Position numbers and translations under genes: made by a program. The notes beneath the pieces are model-generated. The model ran no database searches and was not told the origin of the DNA. It saw only the letters and a list, made by a program, of their open reading frames with translations. From Thermomucor indicae-seudaticae (taxonomy: Eukaryota; Mucoromycota; Mucoromycetes; Mucorales; Lichtheimiaceae): a stretch of DNA of 11,680 nt. The stretch spans positions 1 to 11,680 of the forward strand of contig JSYX01000828.1 of the NCBI GenBank assembly GCA_000787465.1, read 5' to 3'. Below are positions 9,464 through 11,680 of the stretch, piece by piece; the first letter of the stretch is position 1; the number at the start of each line of letters is the position of its first letter.

Positions 9464-9619
9464 TCATTTACGCTCACCCTGTACGCCCCCGAAGGGGCAG
9501 CCACTGGGGTGATCGCCAGGATGGCTGTCTTGCTTGTTAGCGGGATAACCCGTTTGGGTTTCGCGCTCGCCGCGGGAGGGAAGAGCAGTAATTTCGCGAG
9601 ACACAATAAGACGTGACAT
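9464..9619 (-). CDS. Small hydrophilic protein of unknown function (51 aa)
   Basis: ATG 9619 to TGA 9464-9466. The frame is GC-richer than its surroundings and uses mostly C/T-ending codons (CGC, GGC, CCC, AAC), as expected of an expressed fungal gene. The peptide is hydrophilic and ends with NKQDSHPGDHPSGCPFGG. I know no family for it. A splice-acceptor-like TTTATTAG lies just upstream, so a 5' UTR intron or an earlier exon is possible: minus-strand ATG at about 9958 opens MANDELVNADTVQV, but the required intron of some 290 nt would be long for this genome. A donor-like CAG/GTGAGC occurs seven codons before the stop. It converges with MRPS5. Confidence 0.45.
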   Translation of the reverse strand: MSRLIVSREITALPSRGERETQTGYPANKQDSHPGDHPSGCPFGGVQGERK

Positions 9620-10200
9620 CTTCTAATAAAGATGGGAATGCCCTTACGAGTTGTAACTCGGAAATTTGGAAAATGAGCAGCCAAAAAATCCTCTCTTTAA
9701 TCATCGTTTTTCTATATGTTTCGAGCGAATCAGGACATATCAGGTCTGCAATGATCAAATGAGCCATTCTAATATTTGTATGGTCTTCATAGATAGGAAC
9801 AGGCGACATATCAAACCCAAAAGGGAAAGCACTCAGAGTGCTGATAGGCAAGCAGAGCTGGCCCAGCACAGTGTGCCGGACACCTTATCATATGCAAAAC
9901 TCAGTCTTTACCTGTAACCTGGACTGTATCAGCATTTACTAGCTCATCATTGGCCATCTTCCGTAAGAAAATATGAAACTGCAAGCTCCTATTCCCCTGA
10001 TTGAAGCAAAAGTTAGGCTTACCGGTCCGTCTTAATATCATGATTCCAACCTGTTAGACTTATCGTATATTCTGCAAAACGAATGTGAAACCAGATGCTT
10101 TATAGCCAACAACACCAAAAAGATCTTCGATGACAAGTGAGTATCCAGTTTTACCAAGAATCACTTGAAACAGACAAGTTGCATGAAAATTATGGCTGAC
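9620..10200. other. Stretch with splice-like signals but no assembled gene
   Basis: On the minus strand several protein-like segments lie next to good splice sites, e.g. LGKTGYSLVIEDLFGVVGYK near 10070-10150, then SLTGWNHDIKTDR (about 10024-10065) ending at a GTAAGC donor. I could not join them into one frame without stops or introns under 45 nt. It may be a decayed or unusually spliced gene; nothing is identifiable. Confidence 0.25.
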
Positions 10201-10209
10201 ATTAGCAGA

Positions 10210-10464
10210 CTATATAAAATGGACGGAAGAAGCTTTTTTGTTTTTTTGCCTTCTTTCTCTTGCTTTCTGTTCTTTTTTGTTAAAGGCACTCTGCCTTTCA
10301 TCGCTGCATGTGACTGTCATGTCGCCATGTTTGGGGCGGCAAACCTGTCTGGACAACATCGCGCCGTCAAGATTGAAAGCCTTTTGAGTCTGCAATTGTG
10401 TTGGGCGGGCGGCCCTCTTTATTACAGATAGGCGATTAGTCGTACCGGGCGAGTGCCACGTCAT
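10210..10464 (-). CDS. Doubtful ORF, 84 codons, basic C-terminus
   Basis: ATG 10464 to TAG 10210-10212. The C-terminal third is a Lys/Arg/Gln-rich run encoded by a purine tract, which on the plus strand is a long pyrimidine tract (about 10230-10280). This composition can keep a frame open by chance. It points away from the ORF at 10643. No homology recognised. Confidence 0.15.
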   Translation of the reverse strand: MTWHSPGTTNRLSVIKRAARPTQLQTQKAFNLDGAMLSRQVCRPKHGDMTVTCSDERQSAFNKKEQKARERRQKNKKASSVHFI

Positions 10465-10480
10465 CGTCCTTTGGCTTTGT

Positions 10481-10931
10481 TGCACGGCCTCGGCTACGGA
10501 CTCCCCACCTGCTCTCGAAGGGGCGGGGTGTCCCAGCGATCACCATTTCCGTACATTGCATTGAATTTAGTCGAAAACAAGTGACACCAGCGCTTCTATC
10601 AACACCTCAAGCAACAAAAACACCGAGCCTATTGCGTTTGGCATGGTCTTTGCTTCTGCGAGCGATGCACGAACTGCAACCATTCATTACGCCGAAGAGG
10701 GGCAGTTTGCCGTTGTCACCATCCACAGCGACCAGCAGAAGGTGATCGTCGGCAGCAAACACCACGGGGAACACCGCGACACGCGTAAAGCGGAGAAGCA
10801 GAAAGCAGCTGAAGAGGGAAAGACGGTGTCCCGGGAGCGCAGCGCAAGAAGCATACGCAACGGGTTCGGTTACGTCACTTGATGGAGGTGGGTGTCCCAG
10901 GTGGGGTGTCCATAGCCGAGGCCTCGTTGCA
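10481..10931. repeat. GC-rich block bounded by imperfect inverted repeats
   Basis: The left arm (10481-10511) and right arm (10898-10931) are inverted copies. A 26-bp core beginning CAGGTGGGG and ending TAGCCGAGGCC matches at 24 positions, with looser similarity beyond. In addition GGGTGTCCCAG occurs as a direct repeat at 10526-10536 and 10890-10900. The enclosed DNA is clearly more GC-rich than its neighbours. No target-site duplication is obvious, so it may be an old element, a folded RNA or a segmental rearrangement. Confidence 0.5.
10643..10882 (+). CDS. Hypothetical hydrophilic protein, 79 codons
   Basis: ATG 10643 to TGA 10880-10882. Codon choice is GC-rich and orderly (ATC, GTC, CAG, AAG, GGC). 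The product is Lys/Glu/Arg-rich in its second half (DTRKAEKQKAAEEGK) and has no membrane segment or known motif. Its stop overlaps the ATG of the Hsp20 frame (TTGATGG), so it could instead be an upstream exon of that gene through an unseen splice. Upstream, AGGGG (about 10519-10523) resembles a fungal stress-response element; this is speculative. Confidence 0.35.
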   Translation: MVFASASDARTATIHYAEEGQFAVVTIHSDQQKVIVGSKHHGEHRDTRKAEKQKAAEEGKTVSRERSARSIRNGFGYVT

Positions 10932-11406
10932 TGGGTGCGCTGGCCGCGCGGTGAGCGGGAATACCGTTAACTACATTAACCTTTACTATCGAAATACGCA
11001 TAATATTAACTCCCATCGCAATATTGTCCGTTTATTGGAGCTTGATGACGAGACCGTCTCTGCACTGCCCGAAAATGAAGAGGAAGCGCAAGCGCTTCAT
11101 GATGCAGTCAGACAAACCGATTATGATGTGCCAGTAGTTGACAGTATCCGATTGGCTGAAATTTTTAAAACGACCAGCATACAGCCCAAACAGCAGCACA
11201 CAATCGAGCCAAACGTTCACGCTGTTCATTCCCCGACTTCGTGGAGTGTATATATCGATTTGCCAGGCGCCAATAAGGAAAATATCGATCTTGAAATATG
11301 CGAATCGTTATCAGTAAAGGCTTTTCGTGAGGAGCCCGTTAAAATTAACTGGGCTGTTGTCTTCGGCTTGCCGCACGGTATTAGCTATGATACTGCTCAA
11401 GCTGAC

Positions 11407-11533
11407 TACAGTGCCCGCTCGATATAGTGATCACTTTTCCACCAACTTTGTTCGCACATAAAGATCACTAAATCTATATAGTGATCGGTTTTCGGGTCCA
11501 CCGGGGTGATCACTATATCGAGCGGGCACTGTA
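11407..11533. repeat. TA target-site duplication of the MITE
   Basis: The dinucleotide TA stands on both sides of the element (11407-11408, 11532-11533). Collapsing the pair to one TA gives GACTACAGG, which keeps the Hsp20 codons Asp-Tyr-Arg intact, so the pre-insertion site can be inferred directly. Confidence 0.85.
11409..11531. mobile_element. 123-bp Tc1/mariner-type MITE
   Basis: The ends are perfect 26-bp terminal inverted repeats (11409-11434 and 11506-11531) starting CAGTGCCCGCTC and ending with its complement. Both are flanked by TA (11407-11408 and 11532-11533), the target duplication typical of Tc1/mariner transposons, whose termini are often CAGT/ACTG. There is no coding capacity, so it is non-autonomous. 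The full identity of the repeats suggests recent insertion. It interrupts the Hsp20 frame between Tyr and Arg codons. Confidence 0.92.
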
Positions 11534-11680
11534 CAGGAATGGTGTCTTGCATATCACCTTTGCGAAACTATTATCGCGCAAGATTGCAGTGCAATAAATA
11601 TTTACGCTTGACATTTTTTTTAAAAAAAAACCACCGTATAAACAGAACAATGGTATGTACAGTATTTTCAAAAAGTAATG

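Larger units (their letters stand above)
10882..11597 (+). pseudogene. Small heat-shock protein (Hsp20/alpha-crystallin) gene split by a MITE
   Basis: The frame opens at ATG 10882 (or from an upstream exon) and runs to a TAG at 11425-11427 that lies inside an inserted element. About residues 120-176 form the first part of an alpha-crystallin domain: WSVYIDLPGANKENIDLEI, SLSVKAFREEP, VVFGLPHGI, AQADY. After the element the same domain resumes at 11534 with RNGVLHITFAK and ends with KIAVQ, matching the C-terminal I-x-I/V motif that docks sHsp subunits, then TAA 11595-11597. Skipping 11409-11533 (element plus one TA) joins both parts in frame, giving 196 codons plus stop. An AATAAA (11593-11598) overlaps the stop. 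The N-terminal 118 residues are acidic in the middle and unlike known Hsp20 N-termini; the start is uncertain. The loop after SVKAFREEP is short for the family. Unless the element is spliced or excised, the product lacks the last strands and tail and should not oligomerise normally. Confidence 0.8.

Noticed and set aside
9445..9869. Two other minus-strand frames over the 51-aa ORF
   Set aside because: Both lack the codon bias of the 9464-9619 frame and read as shadow translations of the same GC-rich bases.
10165..10431. 88-codon plus frame with a hydrophobic Phe-rich stretch
   Set aside because: The stretch is produced by a T-rich tract rather than by a plausible membrane helix, and no other coding signal supports it.
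11409..11533. The inserted segment as a normal intron of the Hsp20 gene
   Set aside because: It has perfect terminal inverted repeats and a TA duplication, no GT at its left edge, and using the nearby GT inside the repeat leaves a stop codon. RNA data could still show aberrant splicing.

Overview
This is a eukaryotic nuclear fragment. It is fungal and most likely from an early-diverging filamentous lineage such as Mucoromycota (the lineage is an inference). Genes are interrupted by short GT-AG introns of 58-81 nt, several with CTAAC-type branch points. Intergenic DNA is AT-rich, genes carry TATA and AATAAA signals, and two nuclear genes encode mitochondrial proteins with presequences. A respiratory complex I subunit excludes Saccharomyces-like yeasts. 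A Fanzor/TnpB relic fits a basal fungus.

Three genes look intact and could be spliced by eye. (1) A two-exon alpha/beta-hydrolase lipase lies on the minus strand (1399-2721). (2) A six-exon NDUFS8 (TYKY) subunit of complex I lies on the minus strand (7186-8195). (3) A three-exon mitochondrial ribosomal protein uS5m (MRPS5) lies on the plus strand (8348-9294). NDUFS8 and MRPS5 are transcribed divergently from one 152-bp spacer, a shared control region for two mitochondrial-biogenesis genes. A 51-codon minus-strand ORF of unknown function (9464-9619) converges on the MRPS5 3' end.

Much of the rest is gene wreckage, which is the most interesting part. Behind the lipase promoter (2962-3679, minus) is a decayed Fanzor/TnpB-type RNA-guided nuclease: RuvC-I and RuvC-III signatures and half of the zinc finger are readable, broken by a frameshift and several stops. 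At 5680-6151 (plus) is a Zn2Cys6 transcription factor pseudogene with two nonsense codons, a 1-base deletion inside the zinc cluster and an 11-bp tandem duplication, still flanked by a TATA box and a poly(A) signal. At 10882-11597 (plus) a small heat-shock protein (Hsp20) reading frame is split by a 123-bp mariner-type MITE with 26-bp perfect terminal inverted repeats and a TA target duplication. Removing the element plus one TA restores the frame exactly.

The remaining long stretches (1-1100, 3680-4500, 4820-5620, 6190-7130, 9620-10200) hold only short open frames that I cannot identify. A GC-rich block at 10440-10980 carries a 79-codon ORF between imperfect inverted repeats.
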